Shown here: positions 27,286 to 39,904 of the stretch, piece after piece
Layout: each line of letters starts with the position of its first letter
Position numbering within the stretch: position 1 is the stretch's first letter
Source of the DNA: Luscinia megarhynchos
Lineage: Eukaryota > Chordata > Aves > Passeriformes > Turdidae
Length of the DNA stretch: 64,000 nucleotides
Assembly: GCA_034336665.1 (NCBI GenBank)
Contig: CM067566.1
Location: 24,086,330-24,150,329, forward strand
Direction of reading: 5' to 3'
Notes under the pieces: generated by a model
The model's input: the letters and a program-made list of their open reading frames with translations, nothing else
What the model was told of the DNA's origin: nothing
Database searches by the model: none
Program-made: the position numbers and the translations under genes

Positions 27286-30200
27286 AAATTTGGGAAGTTT
27301 TTTTGGTTATAAGACTCTTGCACAAGGCTTCTGTGTGTGCTCTCAGATTCAGCTATACCAGCTTAGTCCATTACCTGAATGTCTCTGCTTTTAATAGACA
27401 TGGTGTAAGGTTAGGGAACTCTAAAAAAATATCTATAAAGCATATTAAAATCTGCATATCAGAAACACTCCTCATGGAGCCTGCTCATCAGTGCATGTCT
27501 GCACCTGTGACAGCCCACTGGCTGCTTGCCAGGCCAGCATGCACAGCACAAAAGAGACAGGAGTTAAGTGAGGCAGGAAAGCAGAGCAGCCAAAAGAAAG
27601 CTGCCCATTTGGCATTTTCTGATTTATATGCTTATATTGAGACCTCCTTCATTTAAAATGTTATTTGAAGCTCCCCTGCTGAAGCCTCTGGGTCTTCCTA
27701 GAAATGAATGAAAATAGATTTTAAATGGTAATCCTAATTGGCTAGGAATCAGAAAATAAATTATTTGTATTTTCTATAGATAGGCATATTCCTTCTGTCA
27801 GAATACACATTTATTATTAATCCTTCCAGTTTGTTATTTACTGCCTGCTCACAGGTCAGGTCACCAATTCAATTTTTTAATGTCCGATCACGATTTTAGG
27901 TCATTTAATTAAGGGCAGTTAGGATGTTGCTAGAAGTCTGAGCACATTCCAGGTCAATTCATTAAGTTTTATAATTCTTCTGAAGTTTAAATTTAACACT
28001 TTTCTGCTGAATTACAACTCTAATTAATTATCTTCTATGCTACTCATCAAAAGGATTCCTCTTCTCCTATCTTAACCTGCTAATAAATGTCAGTGTTTGT
28101 GAAAAGAAGGGTGCCAGATTCTCATTTGCACTAAGGCTCTTCACAAGCAATGACAGTAAAAGAGGCCTATTAGGGGTGTAAGATGCTTAGTCTCCAGTTT
28201 TAAAAATCTCTCTCCACTGATAGAATGGACAGCTGTTCTGGCAGTGTTTAAATGAGCAAAGATATAAGATTTTGTGAGCAGAAAAGCAAACAGGCAGTGA
28301 AAGACAAATGCTAGTTGTGGGATTTAGAACTCATTACATGTATATACACTATATTTTATTTGCTAAACTGTTCATTTATTACAGTAGGAATAAGTTTTTT
28401 CTCCATAACCCTAGAGACATGCCTAATGCTCTCCCTGTTGATAAGACTTTTTAAGGCCTGTATTTTTTCTTCCACCAGCTCCACTGCTTTTAAAAGTCAA
28501 TTTTAGCAGTTACATAAATTGAAGGGGAGGGGGGCAGAGAAGTGGGTTTTTTGTTGTTGTTTCTCTGACAAACAGGTTTTTCCAGAAGCATGCTGGCATT
28601 TTATCATCCTCTGGACTATTGTATTCTGGAAGAAGGGCTATATTTTGTGCGTGATTGCTTCCAATACACAGAGTTAGAGCTTCATTGCTGTCCTGTATTA
28701 GTTGAAGCACATTACCTATTTGTCCCAAACAAAATTTTTATCAGCTGTTTCAAATGCAAGGAAGTAGAAATGAGCAGTAAGCAGAATTGTCCAATGCAGA
28801 TATTTGCACAGCTTCTGTTCCTTGACCTGAAAAATACAGAAAACTTACAGGAAAGAGATTCCTTTTAATCAACCACAACTGTAATGACAGAGACAGTGTT
28901 GTTCCTGCATTTTTGTGAATATTCCTTTATATTTTTATGCTACTTTAGTAGTTCAATCTTATTTTTCTTCCTAAGAACATATCTAGTTGAACAGCTGCTG
29001 TATGCATATCCACTGCTAGGAACCATGATGGCTCCCTGGGGAACAGCAGGGACAGCCAGGACATGTCCCAGCATCCCAGCCAGGGAGCAGAGCAACCAGG
29101 GCATGGGGACAGCCCTGACCCAGAGCAGTGTGCACCTCCCTGGGGATGGAGATGGACAGAGGCCAGGACATCAGCCCACATGGGGGGAGCTACAAAGAGG
29201 CAGACTGGCAGCTTTGCTTACAGTGCACACATCCTAAACTTCTGTCAAACTGTAACTTACCTGCTGCCTAACCTTTAGGTATCTGTCCACCCATCACCAC
29301 CTACTACCCAAATGCTGCAACCTGAGTACACACCAAACAGTCACACCCCAGGTCTTGTAGACAGGAACCATCCCCAGCTCATCCAGCAGAACATCTGCAC
29401 AGTCACATCTGTCACATCCTGGAACAGCTTTGTTGCTCTGGATTTCCCTGAGAGCCTACTTTTTTTTTATTTTCCTTTTTAATTATGTGAATGACACAGC
29501 TATTATGCTGCCAGGGATGTCTCAGTTAGTGGTGCTAGAGCTGAGCAGCTGTTCCCCATCATGAATCCGTGTCCAATTGCAATGCAAATGGTCAAAAGGT
29601 ACCTGGGGAAGAAAGCACCATGAGCTCTGGGAAAGGAGGGGAAAGGCAAGGTCTGTGCTGGGAAGCAGTCACCAGTTCTCTGAAAAGGTGGATAAACAAG
29701 AGAGAAAGTTTTCAGGACCAGACAAGGCTTACAGAACTCAGAAATGCCTCTTTTTCTTTTCCTACGATCTGATTTTATTTGTTTTGGAAGGCACATTTCT
29801 ATCCTCCACAGCTTCTAAGGGAAGAAATCACTGTTTCCATTCCACCCTCATCATTGACTGACTGACACTGCTTTTTTTCGTGGCTTTGGCTCCAGTCTAA
29901 GCTCCTCTTTGCAGCCTCTCACAAATGGCACAGAGGTGCTCCTGGCTTCCCCACAGTGAATATGCTGATGATTCTCACCTCAGCCCAGGAAAATCAGTCC
30001 CTGAGCACACTGTGCCTGCTTCTGCTCCCTCCAGGATGCTCCTCAGCCACGGTCTCACGCAGGCATTGTGGTGAGAGCCCGGAGCCAGCAGGGGCTGGAA
30101 GCCTCTCACCCTGCAGCTCTGTTCCCTGCAAGCTCAGGAAAAGCTGAGATCTGTTTATTGCCATCACCACCTGGGCTCTGCTTGGCAAGGGGCAGCACAT

Positions 30201-30907
30201 CTGCAGGTTCCTGTGTCAGCAAGGATGTTGTTTAAGGCTCCTCCTCCCGGGGCATCACCTCTCTGCATCCTGGGGGCTCATTGCATGGTTGACATAAGTT
30301 GCTGTATGATCTTCCTCTGCCCTCTCCATACTTCCCACTAGCTCTGTCTTATTTTTATTCAAGGAGAGACAAAGTTGGCTTCCAGCCCAGATTTGCAGCT
30401 GGTGTCTCTAGAAGAAAGCTTACAGAGTGGAAAAAAAATACAAACCAGTAAACAAATAACCCAAATTCCATGCTGAATCTGCAGACTATGCAGTTGGCTT
30501 CATTCAGCCTTATAGGAGGTAAAGAGAGAGACTGAGAGGAGGAAAAGGATTTAAGTACTTTCTCCTATGATGGGGAGAGCAGCAGTAGTTGTTCTCTCTC
30601 CTCCAGTGGTGTCCAATAAACTGAGAATCCCAGGCAGGAGCAATGCTGTGCAGTGCAGGAGATAGAGCCTGTCAAAGGAGAAAGAAAATAGGAATTTTCT
30701 GTGATGGCTTAGAGAAAATAACTCTGCCACTGACAGAAAATATCCCCACCTCCAGAAATGGTTCTCTCTTTCCAAAAACTTTCTGAAAAAGCAGCTCATT
30801 TTCCCACCTGAATGCATACAGAACAGCACAGCACAGAAGGTACAGATTGGGCTGTTCTCCAAAGAGGAGAATGCACCTTTCCTATGCATCTTTTCTTGGG
30901 TAACATT

Positions 30908-30990
30908 AGTGCAATGCAATGTTAAGTGCATTGCAATGTTAAGTGCAGTGCAAGGTTGGGTAACACAAGTGCAATGCAATTGCAATGTTA
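30908..30990. repeat. 17-bp tandem repeat, about four copies
   Basis: The unit AGTGCAATGCAATGTTA is repeated at 30908-30924, 30925-30941 (one change) and 30942-30958 (several changes). After a 9-base spacer comes a longer copy at 30968-30990 with a 6-base internal expansion. A second layer is visible: GGGTAAC at 30898 and 30958 recurs at exactly 60 bases. The pattern suggests two rounds of duplication. Confidence 0.85.
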
Positions 30991-33900
30991 AGTGTTGAAA
31001 CAATCAATGGGTCAGCAAATTGTTTCAGACAAGTGCCTTCTACAGAGTATGGGCAGCACCTTTTCAGGTCTTCCTTTGAGAAACTTTGGGTGGAACACCT
31101 GTTACAAAGACCAGAAAAGTGCACCTTCAGCCACCTACCCCAGCACTGCCTGATAAATGGACTTGGAGAATTCAGATGTGTGGTTTTAACAGGAAGAAAC
31201 TCTGCCTTGAACCTCTGGAAACATCTGAAACATTCTTACAGGTAGAAGAGCTTTTATGTTCCTTTTTAAAATTTGTTTACCAGCCTTTCTGAGGAACATG
31301 GTGCTCTTCCATCTACCCTTCCTCCATGAGCTGAAATTCTCTGGCTACCAGAATATTGCTCTGCACCACTAGCACTTGAACAGGTGGTAAACTTAAGGGT
31401 CCAATTTTAAGGCACTAATCCTGCAATTGGGTACCCATGGACAAGAACCCAATTCATATGAACAGGCCTTTGACAAAGCACAGGATCTTACTTAGACATT
31501 AGGCTGCAGGGTCAAGGTCTCTGAGGAAACATCCTTGGCCATTCAGGAGCTTTCCTGCCTAGTGGCACACTTAAAACTTCTCAGCTATCACACACCAACC
31601 AGCATCTTCTGTAGGGGAATTGGTTGTACATGAGAACTTTTTTATTCTCTTTTACATTCTCATGATATGATTTCAAAGTTAGTTAATCACACAGTTGATG
31701 AGGAAAAAATAAAGCAAAGTAATTTGATAAGTCTTGCAAACATGAAGGTGTCAAAAAGGAAGATGGGTAATTAGGAAGATTTGGTGCAAAAAAAAAAAAC
31801 ATGACTTGATTTTATTCACAGGGGGTTTCATTGATGTAAAAACAAAAGAATATGAAGATATTGTGATTATACCCCACACTGCAATAAAATTTGAACAGAC
31901 ACATCCTAAGGAATACCAACAGGAATTAAAATCTCTTTGCATTTATGTTACATTCATTTCAATGGTCCCAGTTCTTGTTTTGCCACTTTCAATTGTCTTG
32001 GGACAGGAGACAAGTCTTTATGCTTAACTGTACAGCATTAAACATGCACCTCATGCAAAAGAAATATAAAAGTGAATCATGACAGGCATTCTGGGATATT
32101 AAGTAAATCAGCACACATCTACTGCATAAATAGTCATTTTTACTGAATACCTGTGGATGACTGAGGAGCCTGAATAAAACGACACATCTTCAGACCTGTG
32201 AGAAAGCATCAACTGGATAATCATGTAAGCATGTGACAGCTTAAGACCCTGGTATCTCACAGCTGAAAAGAATCCTTTGATCATTTAATGGTTACAGTAA
32301 ATACAAGATATAATTCTGGACACAGGCCCTGCATAATAATACAGTTTTGCTGAAATTTTCTGGAAAAAAGGTAATGAGGGGAAGTAGCACACATCCAAAA
32401 TACATATTTGTGGGAGTAATATATTGCACTTGCACCATTGTTGAGGCATGATCCATGAACTTACATCTATGCTTCCTAAGCTGGGGCATTGATGCAGTTC
32501 TAGAGATGAGGCCCTTGATGGCTGCTGTGGATTCAAGCAGGATCTCAGCTCATAAGAACCAGCTGGGAACAATTCAGTGACTTGGGAGCCTCAGTTCACA
32601 GGATGGCCATCAGCAGATCATCAAGATAATCATGCTGGGATGATGAATTTAAAGCACATAAAGATTGCATTGGTCCCAGCTACTGGAAGATGGGAGGAAA
32701 CAATTCAAATCACTTTCAAAGCCGTGGAGAATTTTTTTTTAAATTCCATTCCTGATTTAATTTCCCTCTCTTTCTTCCATGGCAATTTCACTGTGTGTGA
32801 AGACTTACAGAGGGACACAGAAGACTTTAGAAAACTTTTGTAGCTTTTTCAGAAACATGTACATGATGTACAGCTAATTTATCGAAAGATTGTACATATA
32901 AGAGTTCTTCTCATTTCTGTACCTGACAGAGCAGCATCATTACTTGCCTCCTGCTGAGATGCCTATCACAGATTGGCTCAGACAATGGCTGTTTACCAGT
33001 GTCTGAGAACAAGACAGACTCATAATGAGTATTAAAACATAGCTCTTGTCAGACAAACTTGATTCATTACTCCTTTCAAATGCACTACAGAATTAGTGGA
33101 TGAAAGGAATGGGACAGCATAATAATTCCTGATTGCAATGTCAAGAAAGCTTACTTGTAAAATTAATTCAAATTGATTTGGAGTGGAAGTAGGAAGCTGT
33201 GGTTAAAAATGGGGATAGGTCTTACTGAGATGAGGAGAAGGGCATAGGGATCACTGCAGAGATAACATGAGTTTTTCAGAAACAGAAGAATAAAAGAGTT
33301 ACATGCTCAAATCTCAGTAAATGCCACAGTGAATTTTGGATCTCTGTGTGCCTTTCAAGATCTTTCATATGTTTTGTTTGCCATCTTCTCAAAGTTAAAG
33401 TAAATTGAATGTTCATGAAATTTGATTTCAAAAAAAGACAGACTCAAAAGCAATTAGAAACATAGAGAAAAGTAAAATATGACTGAAAATTTGAAGAAAG
33501 TGGCCTGGTTTGAAGTAATTGAAGATCTGGACTGTACATTTCCAGGAAAAAGTGATGGGAAAAAAAAAGTAAGAAAAAAGTGACATAATTTGCAATATAA
33601 AAACAATAATTCTATATGGAAACATTGCATCACATTGCAGGAAGGGAATCATTTTTTTCCCTACCTCTGTCCTTCCATTACTGACCAAAACTAAAATATG
33701 TGCATCCTCTTTCCCAAAACACTATTGAACAGCTGAAAGAAGTTGAAGAAGAGTCATGAGACATATTTGAAACAATAATCCTTAAATTGCTACGGAAGCT
33801 TCAGGTAACTGTTCACATAAATTTAGTGACTTTAGTGACAAAAATAGAAGCCAAGCCTACGTTTTCATCAGAGACCAAGAAAGTGCTCTTTAATTTTTTT

Positions 33901-35779
33901 CCACGAGGACATTCAGGACTGGTGTCATAAAACCTGTGAAAGAGCAACCTTTTTCCTGGTCTGAGTTCTGCAAGATGTGGAAGCAAGCTTGCCCTTGGCA
34001 GAGGATGCACAAGGGCCCCTCATCCCTCCTGCTACAGAGATAGAAGCATCACATGGTATGTCCTGGAAGGGCTGGGGCTTTAAATCCTTTGGGATGCTCC
34101 AATTCCACAGTGGCATGGAGGACTACTTTTATCCCTCTCTACTTTAAGCTCATTTCTCAACTGTATGGCAGGTGTTCAGTCACTCAGCAGTCACCTAAAC
34201 TGCTCATGTCAGAAGCTAACTAATGTAATTTAAATTAGTGGTAGGTATAAATCAGAGCAATTCAGGGCCACACTGTCAGAGAATATTTTGTGCTGCATTG
34301 AATCAAATGGAATCTTCAATGGAAAATTGACACCATATGAAACACACAATTCACCTAAATAGGATGAGAAACAGGGAATAAAGCTTTTAAGGGTCATTGA
34401 TTGATAGTTTTCACAATTCCTCCTAGGATACACTAGCAATCTAGTAGGGATGAAAAATATTCTATCAGGTGTTGCCTGCTGTCAAAACTTTACATTTACT
34501 ATGTACAGTATATATTTATGAAGAAAACAATCTTTCAGTGATATATCAGGAGGAATCTAAGTTTGGAGCACATTATCAATTGATTGGTACTAAAATAATG
34601 AATTGCATGCATGCTAAGCAGATAAGAGGTAAAGTGATTTCAGAATTAGATGTTGCTTTGGAATCTGGAAAGACTATTTATTGCCTATTTATGATTTCCA
34701 TTCCTTTTATGTAAATTTAATTTACTTCTTGTTACTGGTACTCATCTGTTCTGGGGTGACTGCTTGCTAAAAATCACACTGCACTGTAATTGAAACACTT
34801 AACATGCTCACTGCTAGAATTTCATCTGTCTATGAAGGATTATATGAACTAGGGTCTTAGAACTAATTCCATCAAGCTATTTCTACATTTCCTTTTTATG
34901 TATATAAAAGAACATTAAGTAATGTTAGCATGGTGAAGAAAAAGAGATTTTAAAAGGCAGTACAACATAAAGACATGGATATTCCCACTGTATACATCTG
35001 GTCTATTATTGTTTTTCATAATTTCTTTTCCTTATTATCTGAGGAGAAGAGATGGCCAAGTAAGAAGAGGAAGAATCCTTACGGGAGGAGAAAATTCTCA
35101 AACACTTTTTCTGTTATATTCATCACTAACTGTATTGAGTCCATTTGTGCTTTTCCCCAATGTGCCTTACACAATCTGATGCCTGCAGCTGAGGATTGCC
35201 AGGGTGCCAGGCTCCAAACAGATGGGAACACAGTCGGTGCTGATTTTCTCTTCTGGGCACCATTTGTACTCTGTTTTCTCAGCACCCCATTTCACGCTGT
35301 CACAAGCCCAATTTCAAAGAAGGAAGAGTGTGCTAAAGCAGGAGAGATTGCCATCTTCTGCTGTGGTTCTACATATAATACTGGGATTTGGTCCCACTGA
35401 ATGGCTGTTTTATGTGCAAACAGTAATGATCCACCAGGATAAAACACGAATCCCACTTCAGATAGTGATGCAAGGTTCTGGTATGAAGGCAAGCACCCAC
35501 TACAGCAGCCTGCAACAAGCTGCATATTCCCATGAAAGGGTGTATGGTGTGAGGAGGAGCTCTCCCAGCTCTTACCTGCCCCAGCCTTGTGCAGCCCAGC
35601 ACCATCATCTCTGAGCTGGGGTGTCCAATTTAGCTGCAGTGCCACCACACAGCAGGTGCAGGTGCCAACAGGACACTGACTGCATCGTGGTTCATTTGTC
35701 ACTGAATAGTGTGTTTGTGGCTTGTTTCACTGGAGGACTGGTCTATGCTAAAGGAATGTGCCACTGACAGTCTGAAACA

Positions 35780-35826
35780 GAGCACAAGCTGGAGGGCAAT
35801 GTGACTTTGCCTTCCAGCTTGTGCTT
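35780..35826. other. Near-perfect 20-bp hairpin (inverted repeat)
   Basis: The left arm 35780-35799 (GAGCACAAGCTGGAGGGCAA) pairs with the right arm 35807-35826 (TTGCCTTCCAGCTTGTGCTT). Eighteen pairs are Watson-Crick and two are G-T (G-U in RNA), with a 7-base loop at 35800-35806. Chance formation of such a long stem is unlikely. It could be a fold-back of a small transposon, a young local inversion or a structured RNA. The stem is short for a typical microRNA precursor. Confidence 0.85.
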
Positions 35827-36470
35827 GATGGCATCTTCTTGCCAGCAGTGCTGAAGTTATTCAAACCAGTAACACTGCCAGTGTGTCCTGCTTCCCCTAC
35901 CACTTCCCAGTGTAGTCTAGTCTCTTCTGAATTTGGCTACTTGACTAAGCTCTTGAATAAAAGTGACTGTATGAATGTCCATGGTAACAATGAAAAAGAG
36001 AGGGGCAGAGTAAAAATATGAAACAGACTGTAAACCTCTTCTAGATAACAGATCATGGAAAATGAGAAACTACTTGCTGGCCTGTAATATATAAGCTGAA
36101 GTAATGTGTGAATGTTATTTTTATGATGAACCACACCAGTGGTGCAATCCTGCAGAAACCTGAAGATTTCTTGATAATTTCTGAGCATCCCAAAGAGCCT
36201 GGTTCAGGACATGAGTCACTTGTAAAAGGAACCCAGCATTGCCCTCTCGTTACTAATTTGGGTTTTCCACCTCCAGGAGGAAGTATATTTTTAAATACCA
36301 TTACTTGAACAAAGACAACATTAGCAAGTCAAACGATATTGCATAAGAACTATTTTTTTACAGGAGGCCATATGCATTTTATGCAATTTATCATATTTTA
36401 TTCATTCAAAGGGAAATCAAAGTGAATGCTAAAATTCTATTTTAGGATTAATTTCAGTTATTCTAAGACT

Positions 36471-36501
36471 TTTTTTGTTAAATTTTGTTAAATTTTGTTA
36501 A
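36471..36501. repeat. 10-bp tandem repeat, three copies
   Basis: AATTTTGTTA occurs twice perfectly at 36481-36500, preceded by TTTTTTGTTA at 36471-36480. A short AT-rich minisatellite. Confidence 0.8.
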
Positions 36502-37164
36502 TGGAATAATCCCTCAGTAATAGACTAGTCCAGCATGCCATTCTGATCTTTCATTCACATATTTTAAAGTGTAAACATCACTGTATGGCAAAACTGCATC
36601 TCTAGTCCCCATCATTCACTGGGAACAATAAAAACTGGTGCATGTAACATCTATGATGAGGGCTTAAAATTCACTTGTCTAGCAAATAAACATGGGCAAT
36701 AATAACAACATTACTTTGGCATCAGATTCTAATTCATTATTCTTATTAATTATCTTAACTGGGAGATTACTTATAAAGGAAGATTTTCTTTTTATCAGTT
36801 TCAAATCTTTAATCTAGACTATACCGTTCTATATTTCTGAATGTGTTAAATATTAAGAATTAAACTCATTGGAAAAACAGAATGGGATATGTATTCCACA
36901 TTGAATTCTCAATAAGACCGTAATGTAAGGAATTGATTTAAAAAGAAAATCTGCAAAAGTACAAATACTGTTTTTTAAGAATCACTTTTCTTCCAGAAAT
37001 GTGCTTGCTTAATTTGCATATTAAATTACTTCTTTGTATTTTTTCCCTTATTTAAATATTAAAATAAATCTTAACAAAGAAATTATCACTTAAACCAACC
37101 ACTATATTATTCACAAAAACCTACTTAGTCTTTAATTACACTAAACCAAATTTGCATCCATCTC

Positions 37165-37704
37165 TGAAAAGGATGGAAAGAGGACCCTGAGAACACTGAC
37201 CTGTCAGCCTCACCTCTGTGTCTGGGAAGATCATGGAGCAGATCCTCTTAGAAGCTGTGCTAGGGCAGCCAGCCAGCCCAGCTTCAGCAAGGGAAAGTCC
37301 TGCCTGAACAACCCTTCTATGATGGAGTGACTGCAGCAGTGGAGAGGCAAGAGCTACAGATATATCTGTACCTATGTGAGGCCTTTGACACAGTCCCACA
37401 ACAACCTCCCCTCTGAACTGGAGAGACACAGATATGATAATAAGAAAATATGATACTATAAGAAAGATGCAGACAAATATTTAGTAGGGCCTGATGTGAA
37501 AGAAAAAGGCTTACTGGTTTTAAACTATGAAGGTAGATTCAGACTAGTTATGAATGGGATATTTTTTATCATGAGGGTGGTGAGACTCTGGAACAGCTCT
37601 CTGAGCAGCCTGATTTAGTTGAAGATGACTTTTGATCATTGCAGGAGGGTTGGACGAGATGACATTTAAAAGATCCCTTCCAACCCAAACCATTCTATGA
37701 TTAT
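37165..37704 (+). mobile_element. CR1 LINE with internal deletion
   Basis: The left part (37165-37435) matches the CR1 reverse-transcriptase frame: ACCTGTCAGCCTCACCTCTG, GGAAGATCATGGAGCAGATC and TTTGACACAGTCCCACA. The right part (about 37470-37704) matches the CR1 3' end: GAGGGTGGTGAGACTCTGGA and CCCTTCCAACCCAAACCATT, then CTATGATTAT. The segment that normally joins them, the end of the frame, is missing around 37440-37470. Stops and frameshifts leave no coding capacity. Confidence 0.87.
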
Positions 37705-39904
37705 AATTGAGTATTGACCAATATCAGTATTTGGATTTGTTTTTGTTTTGTTTTGTTGTGTTTTCAAAAAAACCCCTTATCTTCATAAGCTTCAAATGGA
37801 GTGGGTATTTAGTGTACTGATTGCCTCTGCTAAAACCCAATAAAAGGAACAGATTCCCATGGCAGACTATTCCAGGGCATAACAATGTGAATAGCTGAAA
37901 AGAAGAGAAAAAGAAGACTGAAATGAAAGAAGAAAAAGCAGCTATCATGGGAAAATAAGAGGAATGTAAGACAATAGGAAACAATCAGCCCTTCAAGCAC
38001 TTCTAATATGCAATTCTCTTGTAACACATGGGAGCTTCCAACCAACCGTGGACAACTCAACACCCACAAGCTCCCCTGTTCCACTGAATGTCTCAGCTTG
38101 TGTTCTCCCTAATTGTCTGAAAATTGTAGAATAATAACTATATAGATAGGATTGGAGCTCTGTCTGGGTGAACTGTGTGACAGGGATTAGAGAATACAAG
38201 TGAGGGATTCACATGACCTGTGGTTTCTCCCCTCCCTCTCTGACTACAGCACATTGGAATTTTTTACTGTGAAAGAAGGAGAGTGTACACTGCCTAATTC
38301 CAAAAGCCAAATCACTTTGTCTCAAGATGACACTGTGGTTACCAAGTATTAGCAATGTCATTCATCTGCCACATCAGCTCAAATGCCTCATAAACACACA
38401 GAAAGTGGTTATCAAAAATCTTACATAACTCATGTATTAGAATACATATCAACATAATACTCTGCTCTCCTTAAGAATGAATCAATATGTTTTGAGAAAT
38501 TTTAGGCAGTATAATAAAAGAAAAAAGCAGCTCACAAAAATATTTATATACTGACAAATTAAAACCAATAGACAGGTCAAAAAATCACCTAAACATACCT
38601 CAGGCAGTTACTTCCTGGAATACTGAGAATAAATAGGAAGGCAAAACAAACCTCCAAATTCAACAACAAGGTTTACCAGGAATGCTCAAGATGCTGTCTG
38701 CATCTAAAATGTATAATCCCAGATGGAAACAAAGCTCTCAGTATTACTCTAACTTTGGACTAAGTAAAATTAGAATTTTATCCACTGGAGGATGAATCAT
38801 GGTTGAACAGTTGGTAGAGACTGAACAGGTAGAGACTAGGAAGCCAAAGATTAGAAAAGACAGAAAGTAAATGCTAAACCTGTCTAAGAAGCATTAAACT
38901 TCAAAAGAAAGAATGGGTCTTTTGGACCAGGGAAATGCAAGCAAGGAGCATAAAGGCAAACCTGAGATGCCAAATTATCTCATACTGGTCTGCATCAGTT
39001 CAGACTGGACTTATCCCAGGTACAATCCTTCAAGTTACTAAAATGTTGTCAAAATATGTTGAAGCCAGCTAATTAACTGAATAGGAGAACAACTAGTGAA
39101 TGAAGTTGCTTCTAAAAAGCTTCTTAAAAGTGTTTTTTAAAGTGGCCTTTTAGAGGACTAAAAAAGTAATACAGATATCAGGAATAACCCTGGAAATTAT
39201 AATATAAGAAGTCCTCTTTACTTTAGCTGAACCATTTAAAATTACCATAAGATGTAAAACATCTCTTCTGACACAAACTCTGCAGTTAGTTCTATAGAAC
39301 ACATATCGAGATTTTCCTTTTAAACGTGTGTGTGTGTATTTGTGTGCTCACAGCAATAATTTGGAATCTGTAAGAACTCAGCAGCTCTTTTGTGAACTCC
39401 AGCAGTCCTTACCCATTTCAGCTGTGGCTGTCTGAACCACAGTTGTCTTGTTAGTGTTCCTGTAATGAGAAAGGAATTTATTTTCCCGTATCTGGGCTGA
39501 GATAACAGGTTTGCCACACAGAGCTGACTATTCACAGAAACTTTTCATTTGTAAATGTATCAGGCTCTGCTGTGGTATTTTAAATCTTCTAAGCTGATTT
39601 TTGTGAACTTGTCAAATTGGAACTGCTTTCTGCTCTACTGGTAAAACCACTCAATTTTTTAGTTCACCCTCTGCTGCTTCTTAGCATAACTGTCTTTCTC
39701 TTAGGGTCTGTATGGCAGTTCCAATTAAACAACACTACCCTAAATATTTTTTTTCCACTCTTGAAATATGTTTCTGGGGTTTTTTTTTATCTCCAGCAGA
39801 GTAGTTATGAAAATATTAAACAAAAAGTAAAAACTTGCTTGATTCTATTTAAAAAAAAGAGACAATAACAACAGCCAAGAAAATTTACCAGATGGTTCTT
39901 TTAA
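37705..39904. other. Intergenic between a CR1 and the KCTD8 poly(A) site
   Basis: Starts with a TTTTG-type simple repeat at about 37738-37760. The remainder is AT-rich with a (GT)6 run at 39326. No recognisable gene or large repeat. Confidence 0.55.
39326..39337. repeat. (GT)6 microsatellite
   Basis: GT repeated six times after TAAAC, followed by ATTTGTGTG. It is downstream of the predicted KCTD8 poly(A) site. Confidence 0.75.

Larger units (their letters stand above)
18027..30897. other. Intergenic, no gene seen
   Basis: AT-rich with short chance frames, poly-T runs at 22696 and 27271, and a TA-dinucleotide run near 18511-18521. GC rises without CpG at 20640-20870, 29020-29200 and 29880-30290; these patches match no repeat I can name. 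The 27830-28100 stretch is TAAT-rich and could be a conserved element. Confidence 0.55.
30995..37164. other. Intergenic, no gene seen
   Basis: Contains the hairpin at 35780-35826 and the 10-bp repeat at 36471-36501. Open frames up to 141 codons at 34975-35702 overlap on both strands, have unrelated compositions and no domain, and look like chance in a locally GC-richer patch. Confidence 0.55.

Noticed and set aside
30551..31003. Minus-strand frame of 150 codons
   Set aside because: Its N-terminal part is the translated 17-bp tandem repeat and the rest shows no family features.
34975..35702. Overlapping frames of 136-141 codons on both strands
   Set aside because: Several unrelated frames overlap in a locally GC-richer patch. 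None shows a domain or consistent coding bias.
35780..35826. MicroRNA precursor call for the hairpin
   Set aside because: The stem is only 20 bp with a 7-base loop and little extension. Without small-RNA evidence I keep it as an unexplained inverted repeat.
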